From: Yersinia rohdei ATCC 43380
Lineage (GTDB): Bacteria > Pseudomonadota > Gammaproteobacteria > Enterobacterales > Enterobacteriaceae
NCBI RefSeq assembly: GCF_000173775.1
Contig: NZ_ACCD01000012.1
Coordinates: forward strand, 1 to 64,000
DNA: 64,000 nt
Reading direction: 5' to 3'
This document shows positions 51,231 to 61,155 of this stretch, piece by piece (within the stretch, counting starts at the first letter, position 1; the number at the start of each line of letters is the position of its first letter). A program made the translations under genes and the position numbers. The notes under the pieces are model-generated. The model was not told the DNA's origin. It saw only the letters and a list, made by a program, of their open reading frames with translations, and searched no databases.

Positions 51231-52598
51231 CTACCAGCGCGCTTTTAACAGGTTAGGCTGAATACCGGCTATGGCTCGGGTATTGCCATAGTCTTTAGTG
51301 GCGATCCCGGCTTCGAATTCTTCCCGGAAATATTTAATCGCACTTTGTAGTGGTTCAACCGCACCCGGCGCATGAGCACAGAAGGTTTTGCCCGGGCCCA
51401 AGAAGCGGCAAAGCTGTTCCAGCGTCTCAATGTCGCCTGGTTGACCTTCGCCACGTTCCAGCGCGCGCAGAATTTTCACACTCCACGGCAGGCCGTCACG
51501 GCACGGGGTACACCAGCCGCAGGATTCGCGGGCAAAGAATTCTTCCAGATTACGCACCAGCGGAACCATGCCAATTTCGTGGTCTACCGCCATCGCCAAT
51601 GCCGTGCCCAAACGGCTGCCAGCTTTAGCGATATTTTCAAAATCCATCGGCAAGTCAAGATGGTCAGCGGTCAGGAAGTCAGTCCCTGCGCCGCCCGGCT
51701 GCCAGGCTTTGAATTTCAAGCCATCGCGCATGCCACCGGCATAATCTTCCAGAATTTCACGGGCCGTGATACCAAAAGGCAATTCCCACAGGCCCGGATT
51801 TTTCACCCGACCAGAGAAGCCCATCAATTTGGTACCGGCATCATTACTTTTACCGGCGGTAATCCCCTGGTACCACTCCACACCATGCTCAAGAATGGCC
51901 GGAACGTTACACAGCGTCTCAACGTTATTTACGCAAGTTGGCTTACCCCAAACCCCTGAAGATGCAGGGAAAGGCGGCTTGGAACGCGGGTTAGCGCGAC
52001 GGCCTTCCAGCGAGTTAATCAACGCCGTTTCTTCACCACAAATATAGCGGCCAGCGCCGGTATGGACGATCAGCTCAAAATCAAAGCCGCTGCCCATGAT
52101 ATTTTTGCCCAGCAAACCAGCTTCGGTGGCCTCGGCAATAGCACGGCGCAAGTTAACGGCAGCTTCAATATATTCGCCACGCAGGAAGATATAGCCGCGG
52201 TAAGCTTTCAGGGCAAAGGCACTGATTAGCATCCCTTCCACCAGCAAATGAGGCAATTGCTCCATCAGCAGACGGTCTTTGTAGGTGCCCGGCTCCATCT
52301 CATCGGCATTACACAGCAGATACCGAATATTCATGCTTTCGTCTTTTGGCATCAGGCTCCACTTCAAACCGGTGGAGAAGCCCGCGCCGCCACGCCCTTT
52401 CAGGCCCGCGTCTTTGACTAAGCTAACAACATCAGGAGGTGCCATGCCTTTTAAGGCTTTTTCTGCGCCCAAATACCCTGTTTTGCTGCGATATTCATCC
52501 AGCCATACCGGCTGTTTGTCATCGCGCAAGCGCCAGGTCAGCGGGTGCATTTCCGGTGTCCGGATAACGTTTTTAGTAAAACCTGAATTGGCGGTCAT
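51231..52598 (-). CDS. nuoF: NADH-quinone oxidoreductase subunit F
   Basis: A 455-residue NADH-oxidising subunit with FMN and a 4Fe-4S cluster. The nucleotide-binding part contains [15 protein letters not shown], the FMN region lies around [19 protein letters not shown], and the cluster ligands are [12 protein letters not shown] plus a later Cys ([10 protein letters not shown]). It overlaps nuoE by 4 bp. The N-terminus is about ten residues longer than in E. coli. Confidence 0.97.
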   Translation of the reverse strand: MTANSGFTKNVIRTPEMHPLTWRLRDDKQPVWLDEYRSKTGYLGAEKALKGMAPPDVVSLVKDAGLKGRGGAGFSTGLKWSLMPKDESMNIRYLLCNADEMEPGTYKDRLLMEQLPHLLVEGMLISAFALKAYRGYIFLRGEYIEAAVNLRRAIAEATEAGLLGKNIMGSGFDFELIVHTGAGRYICGEETALINSLEGRRANPRSKPPFPASSGVWGKPTCVNNVETLCNVPAILEHGVEWYQGITAGKSNDAGTKLMGFSGRVKNPGLWELPFGITAREILEDYAGGMRDGLKFKAWQPGGAGTDFLTADHLDLPMDFENIAKAGSRLGTALAMAVDHEIGMVPLVRNLEEFFARESCGWCTPCRDGLPWSVKILRALERGEGQPGDIETLEQLCRFLGPGKTFCAHAPGAVEPLQSAIKYFREEFEAGIATKDYGNTRAIAGIQPNLLKARW

Positions 52599-53158
52599 GG
52601 ATATTGCTCCAGTAACTTCTCAATATCTTCAGGTTTCAGGTAACTGTGAGTATCGTCGTCGATCATCATGGTAGGGCCACGATCGCAGTTACCCAGACAG
52701 CAGGTTGGCAGCAAGGTAAAGCGGCCGTCAAAAGTGGTCTGACCCGGCTGAATACTGAGTTTTTTCGAAATTGCCGCTTGGATCCCCTGATAGCCGGTGA
52801 TGTGGCACACCACGCTGTCACAGTAACGAATCACATGACGGCCAACAGGTTGGCGGAAGATCTGGCTGTAGAATGTCGCGACACCTTCAACATCACTGGC
52901 CGGGATACCCAGCACATCAGCAATGGCATAAATCGCCCCATCTGGCACCCAACCACGTTTTTTCTGCACGATTTTCAGTGCTTCAATTGACGCAGCGCGG
53001 GCATCCTCGTAATGGTGCTTTTCATGTTCGATAGCATCACGTTCTTCAGCACTCAATTCGAAAACTTCAGCTGTGGTCGCAGGCTCAGCCGCATTGACTG
53101 CCAGGGCCGCCACATTTTGGTTTTCGTTAGTTACCTGAGTCTCTTTTTGGTTGCTCAT
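52595..53158 (-). CDS. nuoE: NADH-quinone oxidoreductase subunit E
   Basis: A 187-residue thioredoxin-like subunit with a 2Fe-2S cluster; the ligands are in CDSVVCHIT and [14 protein letters not shown]. coli NuoE is 166 residues. The extra length here is a low-complexity N-terminal stretch ([19 protein letters not shown]). It starts 2 bp after nuoCD. Confidence 0.96.
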   Translation of the reverse strand: MSNQKETQVTNENQNVAALAVNAAEPATTAEVFELSAEERDAIEHEKHHYEDARAASIEALKIVQKKRGWVPDGAIYAIADVLGIPASDVEGVATFYSQIFRQPVGRHVIRYCDSVVCHITGYQGIQAAISKKLSIQPGQTTFDGRFTLLPTCCLGNCDRGPTMMIDDDTHSYLKPEDIEKLLEQYP

Positions 53159-53160
53159 AA

Positions 53161-54957
53161 TTAGCGGTCCACATCAGACATTACAAAATCGATACTGCCC
53201 AGATAGACGATCAAGTCAGATACCAGGCTGCCACGGATAACCGATGGGATCTGCTGCAAATGGGCATAACTTGGGGTACGTATCCGAGTGCGATAGCTCA
53301 TGGTGCTCGCGTCACTGGTCAGATAGTAGCTGTTGATCCCTTTGGTCGCTTCAACCATTTGGAATGATTCGTTAGCTGGCATCACTGGGCCCCATGAAAC
53401 TTGCAGGAAGTGAGTAATCAGCGTTTCGATGTGTTGCAGCGTACGCTCTTTCGGTGGCGGTGTGGTCAATGGATGGTCAGCCTTAAACGGCCCTTCTGGC
53501 ATGTTTTTATAACATTGCTCCAGAATGCGCAGGCTTTGACGTAATTCTTCCACTTTCAGCATCACGCGGTCATAGCAGTCGCCGTTATTACCGACTGGAA
53601 CCTCAAAATCAAAGTTCTCATAACCGGAATATGGACGCCATTTACGCACGTCAAACTCGACGCCCGTAGCGCGCAGGCCAGCGCCGGTCACCCCCCATTC
53701 CAAAGCCTCTTTAGCATTATAGGCGGCAACGCCAACAGAACGCCCTTTGAGGATGCTGTTCTGTAAAGCGGCTTTGACGTAGGAATCCAGACGTTTTGGC
53801 ATCCAGTCAAGGAAATCACGCAGCAGACGTTCCCAGCCACGCGGCAGGTCGTGGGCTACGCCACCAATACGGAACCAGGCCGGGTGCATACGAAAACCGG
53901 TGATGGCTTCAACCAAGTCATACACTTTCTGCCGGTCGGTAAAGGCGAAGAACACCGGCGTCATTGCGCCAACGTCTTGGATAAAGGTACTGATATAGAG
54001 TAAATGGCTGTTGATGCGGAAGAGTTCAGACAGCATGACGCGGATGGTTTTAACGCGATCCGGTACCTCAATGCCCGCCAGTTTTTCAACTGCCAGCACG
54101 TAAGGCATTTCGTTAACGCAACCACCCAAATATTCGATGCGGTCGGTGTAAGGAATGTAGCTGTGCCAAGACTGGCGTTCGCCCATCTTCTCCGCGCCAC
54201 GATGGTGGTAACCCACATCTGGCACGCAGTCGACAATTTCTTCGCCATCAAGCTGTAACACGATACGGAATGCACCGTGTGACGAGGGATGGTTCGGGCC
54301 GAGGTTGAGGAACATAAAGTCCTCGTTTTCGGTTCCACGTTTCATGCCCCAGTCTTCTGGTTTGAAAGTCAAAGACTCCATTTCCAGATCTTCTTTCTGC
54401 TTGGTCAGCACATAAGGGTCGAACTCGGTAGCACGGGCTGGGTAATCTTTACGCAGCGGGTGACCTTCCCAACTCTGCGGCATCATGATGCGCGTCAGAT
54501 GCGGGTGACCATCAAAAGTAATACCGAACATTTCCCAGGTTTCGCGCTCATACCAGTTGGCATTAGGGAAAATCTTGGTTGCTGTGGACAGGTGCAGGTC
54601 TTTTTCAGACAGTGCCACTTTCAGCATAATGTCGCGGTTGCGTTCGATGGAAAGCAAATGATAGAAAACAGAAAAATCCGCTTCAGGGAGGCCCTGGCGG
54701 TGAGTTCGAAGGCGCTCATCCACACCATGCAAGTCGAACAGCATGACATACGGCTTCGGTTGTTTTCTTAGGAACGTCATTACTTCCAGTAATTGTTCAC
54801 GTTTGACCCATACCACGGGCATACCGGTACGGGTGGCTTGAACAACAAAGGCCTCTGGCCCAAAACGGTTCGACAGTTCACCAATCACCGGATCATCAAG
54901 ATGATCACGGGTCTGCCATGCCGGCTGGGTGCTATCGGACGTCGTTAAATCGGTCAT
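53161..54957 (-). CDS. nuoC: NADH-quinone oxidoreductase fused subunits C/D
   Basis: A 598-residue fusion of the 30-kDa (NuoC) and 49-kDa (NuoD) subunits, as usual for enterobacteria. The C part has [24 protein letters not shown], and the D part starts near residue 210 with [23 protein letters not shown]. The D part holds the quinone-binding histidine loop (HPSSHG) and helps form the interface to cluster N2. Confidence 0.97.
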   Translation of the reverse strand: MTDLTTSDSTQPAWQTRDHLDDPVIGELSNRFGPEAFVVQATRTGMPVVWVKREQLLEVMTFLRKQPKPYVMLFDLHGVDERLRTHRQGLPEADFSVFYHLLSIERNRDIMLKVALSEKDLHLSTATKIFPNANWYERETWEMFGITFDGHPHLTRIMMPQSWEGHPLRKDYPARATEFDPYVLTKQKEDLEMESLTFKPEDWGMKRGTENEDFMFLNLGPNHPSSHGAFRIVLQLDGEEIVDCVPDVGYHHRGAEKMGERQSWHSYIPYTDRIEYLGGCVNEMPYVLAVEKLAGIEVPDRVKTIRVMLSELFRINSHLLYISTFIQDVGAMTPVFFAFTDRQKVYDLVEAITGFRMHPAWFRIGGVAHDLPRGWERLLRDFLDWMPKRLDSYVKAALQNSILKGRSVGVAAYNAKEALEWGVTGAGLRATGVEFDVRKWRPYSGYENFDFEVPVGNNGDCYDRVMLKVEELRQSLRILEQCYKNMPEGPFKADHPLTTPPPKERTLQHIETLITHFLQVSWGPVMPANESFQMVEATKGINSYYLTSDASTMSYRTRIRTPSYAHLQQIPSVIRGSLVSDLIVYLGSIDFVMSDVDR

Positions 54958-55110
54958 TATTTATTCACCACACTGTTTTTTCACCACACTGAATGTGTCA
55001 TTTGTGGTCATTTGCCGCACACATGTTCTGGAAGAAAAACAGTTCCACCCAAGAACAAATCACTTACGTACCAAGTTCTTACCTACTATTTTCTTTCAAA
55101 AATAACAGGT

Positions 55111-55788
55111 TTAGATCTCGTCAGGGGTACGCAGGTTAGTTACTGCAATTCGTTCAGCATGCTTACGTTCTCTTTCTGGCTGCATATTGGCGCGGTAAAC
55201 CCCTTGATCACCAACAACCCAAGAAAGAGGACGGCGCTCTTTACCGATAGATTCCTGTAGCAACAGCAGTGCTTGCATATAAGCTTCCGGGCGCGGTGGA
55301 CAACCTGGAATATAGACATCGACTGGTAGGAATTTATCTACGCCCTGGACTACAGAATAAATATCGTACATGCCACCAGAGTTAGCACAGGCGCCCATAG
55401 AAATAACCCATTTAGGTTCCAGCATTTGTTCATACAAACGCTGAATGACGGGGGCCATTTTGGTAAAGCAAGTACCCGCCACCACCATAAAATCGGCCTG
55501 ACGCGGCGAAGCACGCAATACTTCTGCACCGAAACGGGCGACGTCATGCACGGCGGTGAACGACGTCACCATCTCTACATAACAGCAAGAAAGGCCGAAG
55601 TTATACGGCCAAAGAGAGTTTTTACGCCCCCAGTTCACCATGTCATGCATGGCGTTCTCAAGTTTACCCATGTAAACACTACGGTGGACATGTTGCTCGA
55701 GAGGATCGCCGCTGACGGTTTCCTGAGTTTGCAGGGGGTAACGGTCGTTCTCACCGTTAGGGTCTATGCGGGTGAGCGTATAGTCCAT
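55111..55788 (-). CDS. nuoB: NADH-quinone oxidoreductase subunit B
   Basis: A 225-residue subunit that binds the terminal N2 4Fe-4S cluster. The ligands are the adjacent Cys pair in [10 protein letters not shown], with further Cys in VAGTCFTKM and [10 protein letters not shown]. It lies 18 bp after nuoA; the gap to nuoCD is 153 bp and contains a repeated TTCACCACACTG (at about 54963 and 54979). Confidence 0.97.
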
Positions 55789-55806
55789 GTTAATGCCTCG
55801 CTGTAT

Positions 55807-56265
55807 TTATTGACCACTATCTTGCGGATGACTGCTGGCGTACTTGACGATGCTCGGTTTGCTCACGCGGCGATTAGAGCGCGCAGGAGTCCAATCCAGA
55901 GCGCCAATGCGCACCAGATAAACCAAACCAGCCAAGAGCACCAAAATAAAAATGGTTGCTTCGATAAAGCCGACCCAGCCACTCTCACGGATAGAGATTG
56001 ACCATGCATACAAGTACAGGGCTTCAACATCGAAAATAACGAAGAACATGGCGACCAGGTAGAACTTAGCAGACAGGCGCATACGCGCAGAGCCTACTGA
56101 GTCAATACCAGACTCATAGGGGACGTGTTTGGCCCGGGCACGAGCTCTGCCGCCCAGGAAGAATGCCCCCAAGAGCATCAAACCGCACAGCCCGATAGCG
56201 CCGATCAGGAATACAGCAAACGCCCAATGATGAGCGATAACTTCAGTGGTTGTTGACATACTCAT
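55807..56265 (-). CDS. nuoA: NADH-quinone oxidoreductase subunit A
   Basis: A 152-residue membrane subunit with three helices, the first gene of the operon. Marks are the loop [39 protein letters not shown]-type segment (with the conserved acidic pair in [11 protein letters not shown]). The C-terminal [18 protein letters not shown] tail is extended. Confidence 0.96.
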   Translation of the reverse strand: MSMSTTTEVIAHHWAFAVFLIGAIGLCGLMLLGAFFLGGRARARAKHVPYESGIDSVGSARMRLSAKFYLVAMFFVIFDVEALYLYAWSISIRESGWVGFIEATIFILVLLAGLVYLVRIGALDWTPARSNRRVSKPSIVKYASSHPQDSGQ

Positions 56266-56881
56266 TGCTTACTCATCAAAAGTGGTGTCGAACATCCTGC
56301 TCTTGTATTGGCAGTTAGTGCACCACATCGATTCAAAGGGAAGGATAAAAAACCACACAAAACACACTGTTATTACAACTGTTTAGCCAGTGTTTTACTG
56401 TGGGCTTTTTACTCCTTTCAGTAACCTTTTGTCAACTTTGACAAAAGTAACTACAGATTAATTTACAAACGCACGATCTAACTTAACATTTGGTGCGACT
56501 CGGTAAGCTAAATCGAGTCAGTAATTAGTTAAGTCAGAACATACACATATAAACCAACATGAATAATTCTGTTTAACTATACCATTGTCTCAGGAATAAC
56601 CGGTTCTTCCACTCACTAGCTAGGGGTATTTTTTTGATCCAGAACACGTTTTGAGTGTTATTTCATAAATATTCAGCATTAAAAGTGACCATTTGGTATT
56701 CATTAATAATGAAACAGTGTTTTAATAAGTAGTAATTAATAAAATCTGCATCAAATCCTAAGCTAATCAGCTTTATTAGCTGAAATCCAAGACTGTAAAA
56801 TACCCATAAGCTCAGTAAAGCGACCTTTAAGAGGTTAAATTAAACTTAAGTGAACAAAAAAGAATGTCTTACTAAAAAAAC
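56266..56881 (-). promoter_or_regulatory. nuo operon control region
   Basis: About 620 bp without a gene, AT-rich at its distal end, between the lrhA terminator and nuoA. In E. coli the nuo promoter region is also long and is targeted by ArcA, NarL, Fis and IHF. The clearest element here is a perfect palindrome at 56426-56447. On the minus strand it supplies a TTGACA hexamer (plus 56430-56435) with TAAAAA 18 bp further, a possible promoter. No FNR consensus was seen. Confidence 0.5.
56426..56447. promoter_or_regulatory. Perfect palindrome upstream of nuoA
   Basis: CTTTTGTCAA and TTGACAAAAG form two 10-bp arms with a 2-bp spacer (CT), 160 bp before nuoA. Its size and symmetry are those of a dimer-binding operator. 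The binder is unknown. Confidence 0.55.
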
Positions 56882-56910
56882 AAAAAAAAAGCCCCTAAAA
56901 TAAGGGGCTT
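56882..56910 (-). terminator. Rho-independent terminator of lrhA
   Basis: A 7-bp stem AAGCCCC / GGGGCTT. On the minus strand it runs into a long T run (plus-strand A residues 56882-56890). It lies just after the lrhA stop and separates lrhA from nuo. Confidence 0.88.
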
Positions 56911-56933
56911 ATGATAAATTCCTGAGATGAACG

Positions 56934-57866
56934 CTAGTTTTTATCGTCTGTTAAATAATCAGAGCCTAGGATTAAATCCGAACCCAGCGGTAAGCTATGT
57001 TGATGGCCGGCCTGCATGGCATCGAAAATAGCAGATGCCAATTCGTTACCACACTGATTGCCTTTACATAGCGAGTAATTTGTTTCCGGCAGACGCGGCA
57101 GCCCTTCTGCTTCACCCAACACGCGTAAGTCAGGGCTCATCATCTCAATGGGTCTGGCGGTCACACCCAACCCAGCTCTGACTGCCGCTCGAATGGCAGA
57201 AAGTGAAGAGGCAACATAAGCAATGCGCCACGCAATTCCCGCTCGAGTTAAATGCTCTATTGCCATATCGCGAAAGGGGCTTGGCTCATCCATCACCACT
57301 AAAGGCACTGATTCGCCAGACTGGAACTGATAATCGGCGGAACAGTACCAAAGAGTCGGTGATGTCCTTAAGAAAACATGAGGATGAGTATCGACCTTGG
57401 CTGTAGTAATAGCCAAATCCACTTCGCCCTGGCTCAACATATCTGCAATAAGTGGGCTGCGTTTTACCCGCACATCTATTGCCAGTCGAGGATAGAGCGT
57501 CGCCACTCGGTTTAGCAAGAAAGGCAGTAATGTATCGGCAGTATCATCAGATGCGCCAATAATAAGCGACCCTTCTATATTGCTGTACATAAGTGACGTA
57601 CAAGCTTCATCATTGAAACGTAATATTTTTCTGGCATAGCCAAGTAACTGGAGACCATGTTCAGTAAGTAACTTGTTACGCCCATGGCGGGCAAATAACT
57701 CCTTACCAACTAACTGTTCTAACCGTTGCATTTGTTGGCTAACTGCCGACTGAGTTCGACAAACCGCTGCCGCAGCAGAGGCGAAAGTATTTAAGTCAGC
57801 AACAGCTACAAAGGTTCTAAGCAGATCGAGGTCGAGATTAATTATCGGACGATTTGCGGTTGTCAT
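56934..57866 (-). CDS. lrhA: LysR-type regulator LrhA (RovM in Yersinia)
   Basis: A 310-residue regulator. The N-terminal helix-turn-helix is [20 protein letters not shown] through [17 protein letters not shown] (residues 14-55), followed by the LysR effector domain. It corresponds to E. coli LrhA, a repressor of flagellar genes; the Yersinia orthologue is RovM, which represses the virulence regulator rovA and affects motility. It lies upstream of nuoA in the same direction, as in E. coli, but has its own terminator. Confidence 0.93.
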   Translation of the reverse strand: MTTANRPIINLDLDLLRTFVAVADLNTFASAAAAVCRTQSAVSQQMQRLEQLVGKELFARHGRNKLLTEHGLQLLGYARKILRFNDEACTSLMYSNIEGSLIIGASDDTADTLLPFLLNRVATLYPRLAIDVRVKRSPLIADMLSQGEVDLAITTAKVDTHPHVFLRTSPTLWYCSADYQFQSGESVPLVVMDEPSPFRDMAIEHLTRAGIAWRIAYVASSLSAIRAAVRAGLGVTARPIEMMSPDLRVLGEAEGLPRLPETNYSLCKGNQCGNELASAIFDAMQAGHQHSLPLGSDLILGSDYLTDDKN

Positions 57867-58707
57867 AGTGTATTCTTCACTTTTTTGAATTCTAATTACA
57901 AACTACCCTGGTGTTTAAGTATCAGCATCATCAATAAGGAACAATGCTAAGTATGACAGTACCCCACTCATTAGAGTAGGGCAAAAAATTTACTTATATT
58001 TCGTTACCGCTATCTCTTTTTATAAAAAACTATTGGTAGAACTCGGTATTTGTTTGTAAAACCGGTCATACAAAATGGCTAAATTTTCGATAATGAAGAT
58101 TTTTTTTCTTTATAAAACCGGCTGTTATCAGGCCTATATAAAAGCTGTTGACGCCATTTTAATTAAAAAATCAAAGTTAACTAGTTAATAAATATTAAAA
58201 AATATCAATGTATCTCTCTATGCTTTTTTTATCTAACTGAGAAAATTCAACTATTAACACTAGGTGTTTGATAATGAACTTTAAGGGTAACATTAGACAT
58301 TCTTAATAGTTTTCCTATTTACATAATTCCATTTTTTTGCATAACCAAATATGTATGATGAAATAAACTGTTGAATTGAGATATTTAAGGCTGCAATACA
58401 GCATAGTTGGACACCAATACCCGAGAGACCATAAAATGGTCACCTCTAAAAAAGGGATCTCAACCTTAATGAGAACTATTTTTATTAATGGTTATTTATA
58501 TTAAAACCAGCCTGGATAAAACTTCAGAAAAACTCATCAATTGGACATAACAATCCAGGTGAGAACATAAGCGGAAACAGTCAACACAGCTGAAGTTTGA
58601 AAAATGACGGGTATAACTTCAAAAATTAGCGGCGTCGGAGTACATTGGACACCTTGCAGTGTTCCACGCTGAGGACACGCTTTTACCAGCAAAAGGCTCA
58701 ATTTTTT
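57867..58707. promoter_or_regulatory. Long AT-rich divergent region between lrhA and alaA
   Basis: 840 bp with no gene-like frame, very AT-rich from about 57960 to 58380. It holds a perfect hairpin GACCAT / ATGGTC with an AAA loop (58427-58441). Two stretches starting AAAACCGG are repeated near 58057 and 58124, and TTGGACACC occurs at about 58407 and 58645. It must contain the lrhA (rovM) promoters and the alaA promoter and long leader. AT-rich regions of this type often bind H-NS; that is an inference. Confidence 0.5.
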
Positions 58708-59922
58708 ATGTCCCCCATTGAGAAATCCAGCAAACTGGACAACGTCTGCTACGACATTCGTGGCCCAGTGCTAAAAGAAGCTAAGCGTCTTGAAGAAGAA
58801 GGTAACAAGGTTCTGAAACTCAACATCGGCAACCCTGCCCCGTTTGGTTTCGATGCACCGGATGAAATTCTGGTAGATGTTATCCGTAATTTGCCGACCG
58901 CACAGGGCTATTGCGATTCCAAAGGCCTGTTTTCGGCGCGCAAAGCCATTATGCAGCACTATCAGGCCCGCGATATGCGCGACCTGACGGTTGAGGATAT
59001 CTACATTGGGAATGGCGTTTCTGAGTTAATAGTGCAATCCATGCAAGCATTGCTGAATCTTGGTGATGAAATGCTGGTGCCAGCCCCAGATTACCCTTTA
59101 TGGACGGCGGCAGTGTCGCTTTCAAGCGGCAAAGCTGTGCATTATATGTGTGATGAAGAGTCAGGTTGGTTCCCTGATTTGGATGATATCCGCAGTAAAA
59201 TCACCCCGCGGACTCGTGGGATAGTGATTATCAACCCAAACAACCCGACTGGCGCGGTATACAGCAAAGAGCTGTTGCTGGAGATTGTCGAAATTGCCCG
59301 TCAAAATGACCTGATTATTTTCGCCGATGAGATCTACGATAAGATTTTATATGATGAAGCTCAGCATCATTCAATTGCTGCTCTGGCACCAGATTTACTG
59401 ACGGTGACATTCAACGGTTTGTCCAAAACTTACCGTGTAGCCGGTTTCCGTCAGGGCTGGATGGTATTGAATGGGCCGAAAAAACATGCCAAAGGATATA
59501 TTGAAGGGTTGGAAATGTTGGCATCCATGCGGTTGTGCGCCAACGTGCCAATGCAACATGCCATTCAAACGGCACTGGGTGGCTATCAAAGCATCAGTGA
59601 GTTTATCCAACCTGGCGGGCGTTTGTATGAACAACGTGACCGCGCCTGGGAGCTAATCAATCAGATTCCGGGTGTTTCCTGCGTGAAACCTCAGGGTGCG
59701 TTATATATGTTTCCGCGCATTGATGCCAAAAAGTTTAACTTGCACGACGATCAGAAACTGGTATTGGATCTGCTGTTGCAGGAAAAAGTATTACTGGTGC
59801 AAGGCAGTGCCTTTAACTGGCCGTACCCGGATCATGTGCGGATTGTGACATTACCGCGAGTGGATGAGTTGGAAATGGCTGTTAGAAAGTTAGGGCGGTT
59901 CTTAGAGACATACCATCAGTAA
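58708..59922 (+). CDS. alaA: Glutamate-pyruvate aminotransferase AlaA
   Basis: A 404-residue pyridoxal-phosphate aminotransferase (class I fold) that makes alanine from pyruvate and glutamate. Visible features are NPNNPTGAVYS, IIFADEIYDKILYD (the Asp that binds the cofactor ring) and NGLSKTYRVAGFRQGW, with the Schiff-base Lys after SerGlyLeu-type residues. The start at 58708 gives MSPIEKSSKLDN and the E. coli length (405); an in-frame ATG at 58645 is not supported. It is divergent from lrhA as in E. coli. Confidence 0.95.
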   Translation: MSPIEKSSKLDNVCYDIRGPVLKEAKRLEEEGNKVLKLNIGNPAPFGFDAPDEILVDVIRNLPTAQGYCDSKGLFSARKAIMQHYQARDMRDLTVEDIYIGNGVSELIVQSMQALLNLGDEMLVPAPDYPLWTAAVSLSSGKAVHYMCDEESGWFPDLDDIRSKITPRTRGIVIINPNNPTGAVYSKELLLEIVEIARQNDLIIFADEIYDKILYDEAQHHSIAALAPDLLTVTFNGLSKTYRVAGFRQGWMVLNGPKKHAKGYIEGLEMLASMRLCANVPMQHAIQTALGGYQSISEFIQPGGRLYEQRDRAWELINQIPGVSCVKPQGALYMFPRIDAKKFNLHDDQKLVLDLLLQEKVLLVQGSAFNWPYPDHVRIVTLPRVDELEMAVRKLGRFLETYHQ

Positions 59923-60039
59923 TTATTTTATTGGATGTTCTGTCGGCAGGTTGGCGAGTTCGATTTGATGGTGAATTCGGCTAGGAGGTGAGTTCGGTTG
60001 TTAAAGTTTTATAGTTTACCTAACCACCTCAACCGGCAA

Positions 60040-60270
60040 GGGGGCAGCGGCTCCCTTGTGCAACCCCGCGCTTCGCACGTATTGCCAGCCCACTTCGTGG
60101 ATGCCCTCGACTCATCATTTCGCTAACGGGGCAGCTTTACGCGGCTCCCTGCGCGTGACACCTAAACCCGGCGTCCAAGCCGGATTTCCCTGGCTACACT
60201 CTTCACTCGGCTGCTCAAATGTGCTTTTAACATCAAAACCAGGGTTTTGAATTGGCTTTTGATGTTACGC
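60040..60270. repeat. GC-rich structured intergenic element between alaA and yfbR
   Basis: The 480-bp gap (59923-60404) contains a GC-rich block with several inverted repeats: CAAGGG / CCCTTG (about 60038-60059), CCGGC / GCCGG (about 60168-60181), and AACATCAAAA (60229-60238) / TTTTGATGTT (60257-60266). A competing inner hairpin CAAAACC / GGTTTTG spans 60234-60249. The base composition differs from the AT-rich flanks. It could be a dispersed Yersinia repeat; copies cannot be checked here. A 64-codon frame inside it looks non-coding. Confidence 0.45.
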
Positions 60271-60404
60271 GCAATCAGATCCCATGTTGAATATTCAACA
60301 TTCAGTAACTGAACTTATTCACCCGAACTAATATCAACCAAACTCAATAACCACTCTGATAAACTACCCCATATCTGTATTCAGAAAGAAAAAGAGAGAA
60401 AACT

Positions 60405-60998
60405 ATGAGTCATTTCTTCGCTCACCTATCCCGCTTAAAACTGATCAACCGCTGGCCGTTGATGCGCAATGTTCGCACAGAGAATGTGTCCGAGCACAGT
60501 TTGCAGGTGGCGTTTGTCGCTCATGCACTGGCTATCATTAAGAATCGTAAATTTAATGGCAATCTTAATGCCGATCGTATCGCGCTATTGGCGATGTATC
60601 ACGATGCCAGTGAAGTGATAACCGGCGATTTACCAACACCAATCAAATATTACAATCCACAAATTGCACATGAATACAAAAAGATAGAAAAAGTCGCGCA
60701 GCAAAAATTGATCGAAATGCTGCCAAAAGAGTTACAACATGATTTTCGTTGTTTACTGGATGAACATTATTACAGCGAAGAGGAAAAAGCCCTGGTTAAA
60801 CAGGCAGATGCCCTGTGTGCTTATCTGAAATGTCTGGAGGAGTTATCGGCCGGCAATAATGAATTCATCCAAGCGAAAGCGCGGTTGGAGAAAACTCTCT
60901 CCATGCGCCAAAGCCCTGAAATGGATTACTTTATGCAAGTTTTCGTACCCAGTTTCAGCCTGTCTTTAGATGAAATCAGTCTTGATTCGCTGGATTGA
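60405..60998 (+). CDS. yfbR: 5'-Deoxynucleotidase YfbR
   Basis: A 197-residue HD-domain phosphohydrolase that removes the 5' phosphate from deoxyribonucleoside monophosphates. The metal ligands expected from the E. coli enzyme are all present: His31 (SEHSLQ), His66 and Asp67 (YHDASE) and Asp135 ([12 protein letters not shown]). It keeps the alaA-yfbR-yfbS order of E. coli and ends in its own terminator. Confidence 0.95.
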   Translation: MSHFFAHLSRLKLINRWPLMRNVRTENVSEHSLQVAFVAHALAIIKNRKFNGNLNADRIALLAMYHDASEVITGDLPTPIKYYNPQIAHEYKKIEKVAQQKLIEMLPKELQHDFRCLLDEHYYSEEEKALVKQADALCAYLKCLEELSAGNNEFIQAKARLEKTLSMRQSPEMDYFMQVFVPSFSLSLDEISLDSLD

Positions 60999-61049
60999 GT
61001 CGCACTACCTTGAGTCAGATTGGGATGTTTGACGTTAGCAGCACATTTT

Positions 61050-61075
61050 AGGGGCCACGCTTATGGCCCCTTTGA
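61050..61075 (+). terminator. Terminator of yfbR
   Basis: A stem AGGGGCCA / TGGCCCCT with a 6-base loop is followed by a short T run (TTTG). It sits between converging yfbR and yfbS. Confidence 0.7.
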
Positions 61076-61155
61076 GGGTTGAGACACATGAAGCTAAGCA
61101 AACGCAATCACCTTAACAACCGAACCTGACTGCCGAGTCAATTATCTTCCGATAA

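Noticed and set aside
60056-60250. 64-codon frame in the alaA-yfbR gap
   Set aside because: Falls on the structured GC-rich element and has no plausible protein family.
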